This document shows positions 14,201 to 27,800 of a DNA stretch of 64,000 bases, piece by piece. Made by a program: the position numbers and the translations under genes. Every line of letters begins with the position of its first letter. Position 1 is the stretch's first letter. A model generated the notes under the pieces. That model worked only from the letters and a program-made list of their open reading frames with translations. It had not been told where the DNA came from and did no database searches. Origin of the DNA: Antennarius striatus (Eukaryota > Chordata > Actinopteri > Lophiiformes > Antennariidae); contig NC_090797.1 in NCBI RefSeq assembly GCF_040054535.1, positions 9,957,001-10,021,000 of the forward strand, written 5' to 3'.

Positions 14201-14644
14201 AACCTGTCTGTAGCCTCACGAATATGTTTCCTTGTTAATTGCAAGCAGATCAAAAGATACAAACAAAACAAACATATTGTAACACAAAAAACATAAGCAT
14301 TCAAAGTTCTGTTTCTGGCCACAAAGCTTATCTACGTTCACTTTGTTCTCCACCCACTCCTGAAGGCAAAGCTAGCTCTGAATCCTACAGGTTTGTAGTT
14401 GAAAACAGAAGTTTGTTACATTTGGATGCAGCACTGATTAAAAAATATGACCAAAAAATGTCTCTAAGCTCCCTAGAGCTGCAGAGGAATCATAAAATGT
14501 GTTTACTTTCAATTTCAATGACTTTCTCTCAAAAAAATAAAATAAACACAACACTAGTGTTGATTTAGTGAACAGGTTAACTGATTCAGATCTGGTTTGA
14601 CCAGAGTAGTCAGCATTCTCTACACCTATACAGAGTAATAAATC

Positions 14645-14698
<54 letters not shown>

Positions 14699-17600
14699 GC
14701 GTGTGTGTATGTGTGCATGCGTGCATGCGTACGTGTGCGTGTGTTTGTGGTGTGTGCCTTTAAGTAATATCAGTCTTTATTAGGAAGAATATACATATAT
14801 TTAAAATGGATTTTTAATGTATAAATATGTTCTTTTTTTTTTTTTTAGCTATTAATGTGTGATTTGTACAGAACACAATTCAGTTTAGGTTAAATTTGGT
14901 CAGGTTTGGGTTTCTAATAAAGTTATTAAAGGTATCATTTCATCATTATTAGTAAATTAGTAATTATTTCTTAAAAATGTCTTCTATAAAATGAAATTTT
15001 GTTGAGGATGTGTTGAAAAGAAAAGGGGTGGTTTGATTTTAAGAGTCCAACACTTAGCTATTTTAGTTTGACTTGAAAAAAGTTGTCATGACGACCACTC
15101 ACCTGTGAAGTCTTCCTGGCACTCGCAGGTGTACCCTCCCTCTCGACTGCGGCATCTCCCGTTGTTTTTGCAGGGGCCTGAGTAGCAGAGGTCAATCTCT
15201 GTTTCACAGTAGTCGCCGGTGAAGCCGAGTGGACAGCGGCAGCGCAGCCCGTTGATGGGATGGATGGGCCGAAACAGAACCGTGTCAGAAGAGATGAAGG
15301 GAGGGGAACTGTCGAACTTCAGCACGGACACACACTTCATGTAATTCTCACAAGGCTCCCGCAGGCAGATGTTGTCATCAAAAGGTAACACCTGGAGAAA
15401 AAAGATCTCATATTAATACATTTTATATCGGGATTTCAGAACCTGAAAGTATTTTATCATTTTGCATTTACATGTGTGCGTACCTCCTGAGAGGATATCA
15501 GCCTGAGCAGAGTCCTGTTGAGGTAGATCTGCTCTTGCAGATCCTCAGAAGGGAAGAACGTCCCTTTACCCGGGGCGCCTCCAGGCTGCATGGCTGAAAA
15601 AGTCACATTGAGTATGGAGCCCTGCACGTCTGTGTCATTTTGGATGTTGAACACGAAAACTTCTTCCCGTTTGGTGGAGAGGACGGCCGCCACGCCCTCA
15701 AGGAAGAGACTGAGCAAAGGAGAGAGGAAGCGCTCCTGGGACATGTTCTCCAGACGCACCGTGATGCTATTGGTCAACATGTCATCAGTGATGATGGTGA
15801 CACGCAGAGTGCAACGAGCCACGACATGATGGACGCCATCTGGAAGAAAGAGAGCAGATATCTGACTGTTACTTTTAAAGCCCCCACACACATTTAGCTA
15901 ATTTCTGAGATATATAGCAAATCAACACAATACAGGAAGGTCATGTCACCCCAACGACAAACTCTTACAGCTCGAAGGTGTTTCCAAAGTTTACGAGGAG
16001 ATGAGATCCTCAGCAACCAGTTCAGAATCTAGTTTCTTTTCTGAAAGAGGAGATCCCATCTCTAAAAAAAAAAACCTAGCAACCCTATCTATTTAGCGTG
16101 CATAAGCTGTATTTTCTCCACATAATTCATCACTGATATCGTGTCACACTGAGACCAGGAGAGACGTGACCTGAAACATGATTTACTGCCAAACTGCTGT
16201 GTCTGTATGACTGTGGACAGCTGGCCCAGTCCCCTCCACACATATTGCCTTTCTTCTGCCATTCACTCACAGGATCCTTAAATTTGTAAATTGACTATGA
16301 ATACGTTGATTTATAGTCAAAGTTTAACGGCGAAAGCAGCAGGTCCCAGGCTAAAATTTGATTAATGTGATAAGTAATTAGTGACTAATGTGAAAGCCGA
16401 GACAAAAAAGGTGTAAAATATGGATGTTAGCAGCAGCACCACATCACTATAACCCAGTACTGGTGATACACATTCCGACTGGACTCAGTCCTATCGCTTC
16501 TACCTTTTGAGACTTTTTATGCCCTAGCTTAACTGCTTATCTCATGTCCTCTGTAGCACTTTTGCCGCTAGGTTGAATTAAGCGGCTGCTAGTCTGAGTG
16601 GATTCGGTGTGATTCAGGCCTTGGCTGGGAGTAATTGGATCAGTCTAGAATTTCTGCCCCTGGGGAAGGCAGGGTCTGGTCTCATACCTACTTCTGACAC
16701 AACTGTAAGCTCTGGTGCCTATGGAGGGAAACAGACGGCTATAGGCTGAAGAAGGCATGAAATGCAGCTGACAACAGGTGGTGAAATTCATAGGAGCGTA
16801 ATACTGTTGAAGCGGCACGGGAGATGGGTCGGATTGCACAGCTTTGCTGAACCGTATTGAGCACATGAGTGTGTCATGTGTGTTTCCAAGTGTCTGTGTG
16901 TGTGTGTGTGGTGGAGGAGTCACGGTGAGGTTCGACCACAGGTGCCCTGTCACTCTCAGATGCAGCTGAGGTCGTTTCTCAGGACCCCTAGACCCCCGTC
17001 ACACAAAATCACAGACACACAGTACTTCAGCGGAGGGTGTGGACAGGCCTAAGCGAAACGCTAACTACACTGAAGATCAACTCCAACAAATAACTCACAA
17101 AAGATGCAACATAAAGGTCAATTACTTCAGTCTAGCCAAGCTGCTGTAGATTTGTGGCTGTGGGGGGGGGGGGGATGATGGTGGCAAAGGAGTGACAGAA
17201 TGCACACACAAATGCAGACACATTAAAAAGTCACTCTGCAGGACAGTGACGCTGAGCAGCAGCTGTTGCGCGACGACTTGCTAATATACAGGAATGGAGG
17301 AGCTCCTTCATCACAGCACTAACAGACAAATCTGTTGGCTGTTGTGCGTTTATTTCTCTGCACCTGTCTTTTCTGTTATTCCACACGGCACCAGAGATCC
17401 ATCAGCTGATTACACACACTCAAACACACAGCATGGGCTGGTAGTGTGGTCGAGTGGAGGGGGGGGGGGACAGAAGTCACATCAAATGTAGAGTCAAGTA
17501 GATCCTGACACGATCTGTTATCACCAGGCCGAATTAAACAGCAACGTATGCCTCCTTCATTCCCATTTATTCATGCTTGTTTGACACCCAAACACACAAA

Positions 17601-18187
17601 CTGCATATTTGAAAGCAGCAATCAGTGCTCGGCTTTCACACGATGACTGACACTAAAATGAACCACAACAGACGGTCAGGTCTGTATTAGCTTTTCTGAG
17701 TCAGGGTCAGGAACGTTGGAAGATGACTGGATAATTGCGGGTGGAGAAGAGATTAAGAGTCATAGAGAGCTATGATACCTCTATATATATAATAGTGCTA
17801 GAGGGAAAAAAATAAAAATTGCGATGATAACAGAAAATTGGACAATTACAGAACGGCATGAAGCAGAAATCTTGAGTCAGAAATGTACAAGTGGTGACAG
17901 GAAACAGATTTTCTGGGCCACGAAATCACAAGACAGTTTCTCTCTTGATTATTGTGACATTTTTCAACACCGCTAGGCAATACCTTTTCATTTCTTACTC
18001 ACGTTATTCTTTAGCAAGAATTAACGATTATATAATTTGTTCTCCTTTTCTATTCTTTTTGAAACCAGGAGTTTTGTCCTTTCTCTTTGGAGAGGAATCC
18101 GACCAACACTATTTATAAAGCCAACTATCAAATGGATGGGCTTAACCATGAAAAGAGTGTATCAGAGGAGTAAGGATGGGAAATAAA

Positions 18188-18241
<54 letters not shown>

Positions 18242-18746
18242 CTCACAAACTCACGTCACTAATCAGCAGATGTGCATGAACAGGTTTATTTCTGAAACTG
18301 TTTTAATAAGTAAAGAGAGAAGATGGAAGCTGAGGTTATGTTAAGTTATATATGACCCATACATATTCTCATATCTCTATTAGAAGCAGTGTTGATTTAA
18401 AATGTTCACAAGATTCCACACACTCATTGGATATCCCTTGTAAAGAACATCAGTGTTTTACAGCACAATATAAGTGGATTGATGTACTTTTACAGCTAAG
18501 CAGAAGTGAGTTGAAAACTTTATTAAATCTTTATTTGCAATCATTTAATTTATTTAGAAGGTTTTAGTTGATTTAATTATTAACAACAGCAATAGGAGAT
18601 AAACAAACAGGCCACACATTTAGATTCCAGCTTCGTAGGTGGTGAAGCCCACAGAGGCGATAAGAGCTGTTAATGACCTGTGAGGCACGCTGAACTAGTG
18701 ACACACTTGTGTTTGTGCACGAGGACAAATGACCACACACCCATGT

Positions 18747-18828
<82 letters not shown>

Positions 18829-21800
18829 CAAGCTAATTAATCTATCAACTGTCAGCAAGCTCCAGAGAGGAGCATATTATAGGAGCATAGAGGAACAATT
18901 AAACAATTGTTACTTTGCTACAAAAAAAGCAACATATCTATTTTAATGTAACGTGTTGGCTTTCAGATATTTATTGTATAGCCCTGTGCAGCATGTAGCT
19001 GGAGGGACAGTCGGCAAAACAACAGAAAACAACGGGGCGTTTGGAGTTGTGACACCAGGTCACTACTTCAAATAAATAATTTATTCTATTACTAAACATT
19101 TTTGACTAAAATTTATACGTGAAAGGATTCATAAAAAAAGTTTTTAAATGGCAACTGAATCGGTTCTTTCCTTTTTTAGCCCTTCTTCAGCTGACTTATT
19201 TCCACACTGCTGACATTTGTCATGACTAAAGAAAAGGCTAATTGGGAACGAAACACGCTCCAACCTAAAGGGAGGCCTGCTATCATGAAGGCCATGTGAC
19301 ATGGAATTGTAAAAATGTTTCTGCCTTGTGTTTACCCTGCGGGGCTCATAACTGTACATTTAAGAGCACAGGTTTACAACATGGCAGTCAATGAAAACTG
19401 TTGTTATGTAATACGTTGTTGTTAAGGTACTTTTAAATTCCTGCAAGCAGATGATGACTTCCTCTTGTTCTGTTTTTCTCTCTTGTAAACATTTGAATTA
19501 ATACAAAGGCTGTAACCTGAGTTGTTTCGACAGTCGGTTAGCAGAAGACCAACATTGCCCAGAATGATACCTCTTACTTGCTCTGAGCTGACATGGATAA
19601 AAATGTACTTTCTCGTCTTTTTGTTTGGCGTCTCATTTCCCGGATCTTTCTGTGTGCCCGTGTCCCATTAAATCAAACCCCCCTCTCAGTATTTCTAACT
19701 CTAGTCCAAGAAGATGTCAAGTATCACCACCCTTTCTATCTTTCTGTTTCTCCTGCAGACACACTGACAGGCATCCTGTATGTGGAGAGAAGAGGGACAC
19801 TATTCTGATAAAATCCCATGGAAGTCAACTCAATCAGAGCAACATCAATCAAAAGATGTGGAAGCTGCTCTGCAGCAAAAAACAAAGGACAGAAGAAAGA
19901 CTTTAGTGAGGAAATAATGCAGGAATGTCTTTGGGATGGAAAAGCAAATCCCAACCGAACCAACAGGACAGACAGGAATGTAGAAAAAGGAGAAGGCTAC
20001 TTGGTGTATTTTCTAAATTGACAAAGTTTTTCTGACTTGGAAAGTTAAATAAAATCTCATTCTCAAGTGAATCTGCCGAAGAAACCAGTTTAAAAACCTG
20101 AATTGAAGGGAATAAAAGCAACATGCATAACATTTTTTCACCTATTCCCATCTTTGTGATATGTGTCTATATAATTACAGGGTTGTAAGCAGGAATACAC
20201 AGAATCTATTAGACAAATTTCCATGACACTTTACTTTGGGGATAAAAGTATAACCTTGCATTCCCCAAATTAATTATTTCTCTGTTACACATCTAGTAAC
20301 AGAAAATCATAGTTACAATTCTATGAGTACATTTATAAGCCAAAAGGAAAGAAGAAGACAATGCTATGAGTCTAATTTTGGATCGGGATTGAGTGAATTA
20401 AACAGGACTGTGGGGTCTCTTGTGACTTTGTAGTTAAATCTGTTAGGCTTGTTTAACCGTAGTGATTTTAAATGCAAGCACAAACTAACCAAGGGTAGAT
20501 GATTAACTGCTGGAATGCTGGAGGCAGCAGGTTAACAGATAAAGACCAGAAAAAGAATCAGATTTACAGTCCCCATGAAACAACCATAGGATCCAGACTC
20601 CTGCAGTATTTTATTTTATCTAAAAGCAACATTTTTCACATCAAAGGGGTGTGAATGTGGTGAACGTAAACTTTGAATCCTGGGAGAAGAACAAAGCTGA
20701 AACGTTTTACACACAAGATTTTCTATCATCTTGATCGCAGCTTTCCTCAAGGACTGACAGAGGTACAATGCTCCGGTTCAACCTGTCAGTGTACACTCAA
20801 CACCGGAGAGTTTTCTCTGCTGACGCTCATGTCCTGATGCACTCGTGTGTCCGCGAGCCACTCACTCGTATCTGGAAGCACTCAACATACGGCCGTATCG
20901 TCTCCATCCACAAGCTGTTGGCAGTAATGTTCACAGGTCTGCCCTGGTGTCTGTCTGACAATGTGTGGGTAGGGGGCTCACATGGACAGATGGACAGAAA
21001 CGTGGTGGACATGAACAGTATTGTTCAAAGCAATCATAGAGGGGGGAAACCCCTAAAAATGAAGGCAAACTGTAAATACAAACAGTAAAAGTCAGCAAGA
21101 TGTTCTTTAAAACATTTAATATACAGGGAGTGAATAAGTTTAAGAATCTAAATCACATGTGTCAAACTCAAGGCCTGGGAGCCAAATGTGGCCCACCACA
21201 TCATTTAATGTGGCCCGTGAGAGCATAAGACCACACCGATATGCAAACACACAGCTGTCGCAATCCAATTCCCCCACAGCACCTGCAGTAAACACGCCAA
21301 AGAACGTATGTCCTCACTCCCTGTCACTCCTCTTCCACTCGTCATCTTCTTCCCATCGTACCGAAGTAGTGGGATTAGCTCTACTTTTCTCTCATTTGAT
21401 CTTTGAGCTTTCGTAGAGGTAACAGTGGACATACAAAAGAGTCCTTTCTCTCCAGGAATGAGCAGGGGAAGAGTGTTGCTCAGGTCTGGAGGTTGGGTGA
21501 GGGGTGAAGACCGGGTTTGTCAGAGGGATAACATCCTAGAGAACAGGTGGGATTACATTCAGCCACACTGACTGAACAGGATCAGTGGTTGAAACAATCT
21601 TACAGCCCTGATAAGATGAGGTAACACAGCCTGAAATCAGAGGCTGAGTTCTTCATGGTCATTATGACAAATATAGAGAATGATTACTCTACATTTGTTT
21701 ATGGGAAGGCTAAGAGGTCAATTTGTTGTGTTTATACAATGATATAGTAGTAATTTACATAGTAACGCACAATAATAGGTGAAAATCATCAGCAATTGTA

Positions 21801-24800
21801 GTTACAGTTTATGATCTACACAAAATGAAATAAAACAGAAGCCTAATAGGATGAAAAGTTATGTGTAAAGGAATTATATCACCACTATAGACAACGGTAT
21901 AATCATGCTTGAGGTGTATTTGTTTCTTGTGACAAAGCATGGCCTGAAACACATCTGGTGTAGACCAAACAATGCACACTCTGTGATAACCTGAAACCTT
22001 TGGCTTTGGCACACGAGGGAGTTCAGAAGGCTATGCTGCTGTTTTAACTTCTCCTCCACCTTCACCTTGAAGTCGAGCAGACTTTCAGAAACCCTCCACA
22101 AGTGGCCTTAGTGGTTGTAGTCAAGCAGAGCACTCAGGGCATCGAGTGCCAGGCCAAGAACTAACCCGGCTAGAATATCTATGTCCCATTTAGAATCCCT
22201 GGGAGAGATGGGAGAAAAGAATAGAAGCACTGTTTGGGCCCAAACAATACTAAATGAGCCCGGATGAGGAGGCTAGACAATACGAAACAAGCCCAAATGA
22301 ACGCCTGGTTTGTTTTAGTGCCTGAGGTTTCACTGGCATTAGTGCAATTGTTAGCTCATTGCCTGGTAGACTAGTGCCAAAGAAGGTCATTCATCACGGG
22401 GTTACTAAAAAGAAGTGAAGTACAGATGAGGATTGAAAACAGGGATGGATGGAGAAAAGACAGCAGGCCTGTTGTGATGAGATTTCTAATGAGTTAACAG
22501 CTGCTAGTGAACCTCACAACAAGGCTGAAAGGATGCCCTCGGACAGGAGAGGAGACGGCAGAAAAAAAGAGACCGTTGAGGGAAACCAAACTTTGTCATG
22601 AAAGATAAAAGATTTTTGCAACAAATCAGGCAAGTTGTGCAACACATCCAGACAAAACCGGAGGCAGCCTTGTCTGCTGTCAAGCACCATTAGCTCTTTG
22701 AATCAGCAGGCAGTTAAAGGAACTAAGAAATTAGTGCCACAGTAGAACTGCTCAAAAACACTTAGCTCTTTCACTCCAGTACTTGCGGCTCCGTCTCTCT
22801 CTGTCTAACCCCTAACCCCTCTCCTGACCTGACTGTGCAAATTAAAGCCCTCCACTTTGTATTACTACAGGTCCAAAGGTCACAGCGTCCAGGTGTAGTA
22901 GGGATCTGTGGAAGGTGGTGTGTAATACAAAGTATTACCCATAGGACAAAGATGAAAAACTGGAAAAGATGATCCAGGAAGCACAATATAATTTTGATGA
23001 AAATTTTGACAGCAATTTTACAGCAATTTCTAAAATGACATTTTCCATTAATTCTTCAGTGTCTCTGAAAGATGTAGCAAAAACGATTCTCTTGTTTTTC
23101 TATACAGATAAATGTTCACTTCACTGTGGGTAGAATTTAAAAAATTTTTTTTTAAAAGATGTGGTATGCTATTTTAGGATCACATGTTTTGAATTTAAAT
23201 GAAAGGTGGAAGGTAGAAAGGTAGATGATAATGGAACGAGGGGGGGTGGAGTTTACAAGACATCAGAGAACAGGTTAAGAGGGCAGAGGAGGACAGAGGA
23301 AGTTGACCAGAATGTTGAGATTTATGGACAGACAGGAAGGATCAATTGAGACAGAGACCCAAATTTAACATAACAAGTCCAAACATGTATTGCTCATTAA
23401 GTCAGTAACCAGTCATTATCCTTTGGCATTGAGTAACAAAAAAAGAGATGGGACAAGAAAACTAGGGAGGAAGCTTTGACATCAAAACTGACTGATTAAT
23501 TTCAAATATTAGTTAAAAATGTGAAATACGTAATGATGACCAGATAAAAAGAAGAGTCCTCTTCCTTTGTGTCGCGGGATATTGCAGTCTGTGACTGGCT
23601 TGGTTCTAGTTTATTAAATTTTTTGCTGGTAAGCTTTCAAAGAAGAAAAAAGCAATAAACAAGTGATGTATGATTTAATGAATAATCTGCACGAGCAAAT
23701 TCAGGGATTTGAAGCAATCAGGTACTCAAAAACTTCCTTTACTTCTGATTGGATGTCATTATTATTGAAGGCCCTTTGGTGATTCATTTAAGTGTGAGCT
23801 CTTGTAGCATCAGTGAAGACGGAGAAAAATTAATGTGATATTCAAAAACGGGACATCATAATGTGTCCATGAAATAGATCTTACTGTCACATCCAAATCT
23901 AAACCTAATATACCTTATCACAATGGTATGTGGGTGTTCCGTGTGTGTGGTCAGCTAATTAGCATCATTAGAGCTTTTCCTGGTACTCTTTCAAGGGATC
24001 AAAGGCTGAAGTGCAAAACGGGCAATTCTGTGTTCCATCACTCAACTATGAGCAGGAACGCACATACACAAAAACACACTCACACAAGCAGTCAGTCATG
24101 CTCTACTGCTCTGCGCTCACAACAGTCTCACACACAAACACGTGCACAGCTGCAGATATAAATATGTATGCATACATAAATCATATATGCAAATGTAGAA
24201 ACTCAACCAAACACTGAAAAATACATTTAAATGCACATTTGCACAAAAGTCTTTCAGGACTCCTTGGCATTGATCTCATTGATTAGCTACAAATAGGACA
24301 AATAGGTGTTTCTTTAGGGAGGGGGCTGATCAAAAGCCTCCTCCCAGGTCAGCCTGCACCACTCTCTTAAGAGCTAGCCAGCCATGAATGGTCTAATAGG
24401 TCCAGAGGATCCATTACACTGACACTGGATCCTCTGCCTCAGTCGTTAGCAGCTCTATTCCCTCGTTCATCCTGGCTCACCTTCACACATTTTTTTTTTG
24501 CCTTAATTCCTTTCTTTTCCAGGCACTTTATGAGTACTGTAAAGTATCCAAACTTAGTTAAACAAAACAATTAACAAAAGGGGCGAAACCCTTGAAAGTC
24601 TTGTTAAAAAAAATCAAGTTTAAAAATCTTCAATCCATGATAAAAGGACTATTTGAATGATAAAATTATTCTATTTCTACTGATTGTTGAAGCTCTATTC
24701 CTTTGCTTCGCCTTCTCCATCTCAATTCAGCTCCCTGCGTTCCTCCATCTCTTTCTCTCTGCGGAGGTGTAGGGTTACAGTTATTGTTGGTGCCGGTTAC

Positions 24801-27800
24801 TGATAAATAGGGTGCCTAGTTACCAGCCAACGCACGATTGGCTCTTTTCAACAAAAAGCTTAGTGAAAAAAAAGGTGGAAGAGGAGGGGAGGGTAGGTGC
24901 TTTGGGGTCGCCATGGGCAACCATGAGACTTGTGTCTATTTAAATAGAGATTTGGACAAATCCTCAAGACATTTGTGTGTGTGTGTTCAAGTGTGTGGGT
25001 GCATGCCAGCATGGAGTTGTTTTTTTGTGGCCGCAGCGAGGACAAAGTGTGAGAGACACCGACCCTTCCGACACCCATGAATACCCCAGTGACACCTGCT
25101 GAATGCCCACAGAATACCCCCATCCTGCTGGCACCACTGCTGCCATTAAAGTGGCAGTCTGCCAAATTGGAAAAATGTGAACTCCCCAAGACTCATCCCC
25201 ACACTATTTGGTCTCACAAAACACCACTATTATTTAGAAAAACAAGATATGGATTTTATACATAAATATAATATTACTATAGTAATGCCAAGATAATAAA
25301 ATGACTTAAATTTTCCTCCTAATATTAAAAAACACACTTTATTGAATTTTAAATAACAATAGCATTATAATATGAATTTTAAGTGATATCACAATGGGAA
25401 TTGAGCCTTTTTTTTGTTAAAATGTTCTTATTTAGAAAATTACAAGACAAAAAGGAAAAAGCAATAAGGTTCATAATATTTCATGATTTCATATCTTATT
25501 TTATTATTACTGCGATTATTATTATTATTATTATTATTGTACCCATTTCTTGTTGTTAAAAACATAAGTGTTTCACTGTCCATGTATTACATTATCCTGT
25601 ATAGCCAAAAACATAATCAGCATACCAATAACTAAGTAAACTCTCTGATGTTGCAAAAGCAATATCGTAATTTAAATGTGTGGTGAAGAAAATAACAACT
25701 AAACAATAACAATCAAACAGCCCTGATGTTACTATTCTGAGGGAAATCAGACACATCTTCCACTTCTCTGTTTAACTATCCTCCGACAAGAGGACGGTCC
25801 GCAGTTTACAAGGTCAGAAACCGGAATAAAAGAATGCCTGCCGTTAACCCACCGGAGAAAGATCAAACATCAAAGCATGGAGCAAATTTTACAAAGGCAC
25901 ATTGTGATAATTGTTAACTTTCATTCCTAATTATCCACAGTAAAATCCCCAACTACCTCACCTCACCCTCTGCTCCTCTGTCGGGTATTTGAGGCCTGGA
26001 GGCTTACGCTCTAGCAGTCATCTCCAGGAAGTCTGGAGGAATCTATGAAAAGTTCCAGCTGTAGCTGAAACTTTGTGGCTATCTGAAGAAGAGTGAAAGC
26101 TGACAATTATCAGAAGTCAACACTAACGCGAATATAAGGCACCAACACTACTGTATATCAACGCTTGTGAGATGCCTTTTATGATGTTTTCTGTAATAAA
26201 TATAGTACCCATAACTGAGAACGTAGCAGTCATTAAAGTTTCAGGAGTGTCTCACATGTATTAAAAGTTTCTTGAAAGACTGAGAGTGACTTTAACTAAT
26301 CGCTCCAACTGGTGACAATATTAAAACACTTCTTTGATGTCAGTTGACCAGTAGGTCAAACAGCCAAACATTAATTCAATTAATGAGTTATTCATAAATC
26401 CATTCAGGAATTAATCCAGCCAGCCAAGTGGCCACTTGGGCATTGAGATGCACTAATTCATTCAGGCATTCAGTTCTTCTGTTAGTCAGCACCTGAATGG
26501 CCCGGCAGATTGTAACAGAGTTAAAACAGACGCAGATGTTTCAGAGCTGCTTGGACTCGGCCAGGCTTACAGCCCACCTGGAGCTGCTGGCTGCCAGCTG
26601 ACCTCTTGATGTTTCAATCCTCTCTGGCCCCACTGCTCTCTGGATTACAATAAAAGCAGGAAAAGACCGCAGATAGTAGTTCAGGTGCATTTTACAAAGA
26701 CGGTTTCTGCTCTACATTTGTATCTTGTGTCAGGATTTAATGATCTGTTACTGGGTTTTACTGTTTGGGGGCCTTTATAAAGTTGATCTGCATGGATCCC
26801 AGTAAATCCCTGATTCGGTGTTATTGGAACAATAAAAATAGTTTGGAAACCTGGTGCAGAAGTTTAAAAAAAATGACAAACATTTCTTTCATTACTAGAA
26901 TGGCAAACAGCATGCAAGTGGAATCCTCACCCACTAACCTTAAAACTTTTTGTGGGGAACCCTGAACGCCTCATTTACAAGACTGTTCTCTAGAGTATGT
27001 AAATGCAGCCATAATGGGGGTTGTAGAGGTGAAGGACTAGTGCTGTAACAAAGCGGTACGGCTGAGCGGAGAGGAATAATTCCGCCTCACCGGGAGATTC
27101 TTTGAAGTCAGAAAAAGAGGGAATGTGTCTGTAAAAAAAAAACCCTGAGATGTCCTCCTTCCTCTACCCTCCCTTCCTTCCTTCTCTTGTCCTTATTTAT
27201 TTACCTCGTTTTACTTCAAGGTACATCTGCTCTGTCACTTCAGCCCGAACCCCTGTCCTCAACCAGTATGTTCCTCCTCCTTCTCTTTTGTGCACTTCTT
27301 TCTCTCCTTTCTCCCCTCCTCTTCTCCTCCAGAGGGTCAGTTAAATGTCAGTGTATTGTGTAGAATGACACAGCTGACAAGAATGGTGTGTGATAATGAC
27401 TCAGCTTCAAGAAAAGAAAAGGAGGGAGGTAGTGCGACAGATCAGTTTCTGTCAATTGACCAGTTTTTCTTCTTTCTCTAGAGCACAGTCCCACCTCTCC
27501 ATCGCTCCGTTATTCAGCAACGACAATCAAAAACTTTAATCAATGGTTCATTCTTTGTCTTAAGGGTACTCTAAAAAATATTACATTCAAATTTACAGAT
27601 CAGTAGGACGCACATTGATGAGTTATTGAATAGTTTAACAAAAGTCATTACAACAAAGCAATTCCAAGTGAAGTGGAGGTGATATTTCCTTGTTGCCTTT
27701 CCTTCTCCAAACATGTTTCACACTCCTGAGTTTTCTTGGTGCCAATCTCCCAGTCCATCAAATATCCATTTTACTCCTGCCCCATATTTATTTCAATGGC

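Larger units (their letters stand above)
11496..15102 (-). other. celsr1 intron 3
   Basis: A 3.6 kb intron with two inverted repeats (12321-12350, 12594-12636) and a GT tract (14648-14748). Several open frames on both strands here resemble no known protein. The preceding 1.4 kb intron 4 (9907-11272) holds nothing recognisable. Confidence 0.6.

Noticed and set aside
18573-18946. Open frames made of repeated Cys-Val or Thr-His
   Set aside because: They are translations of the CA/GT microsatellite.
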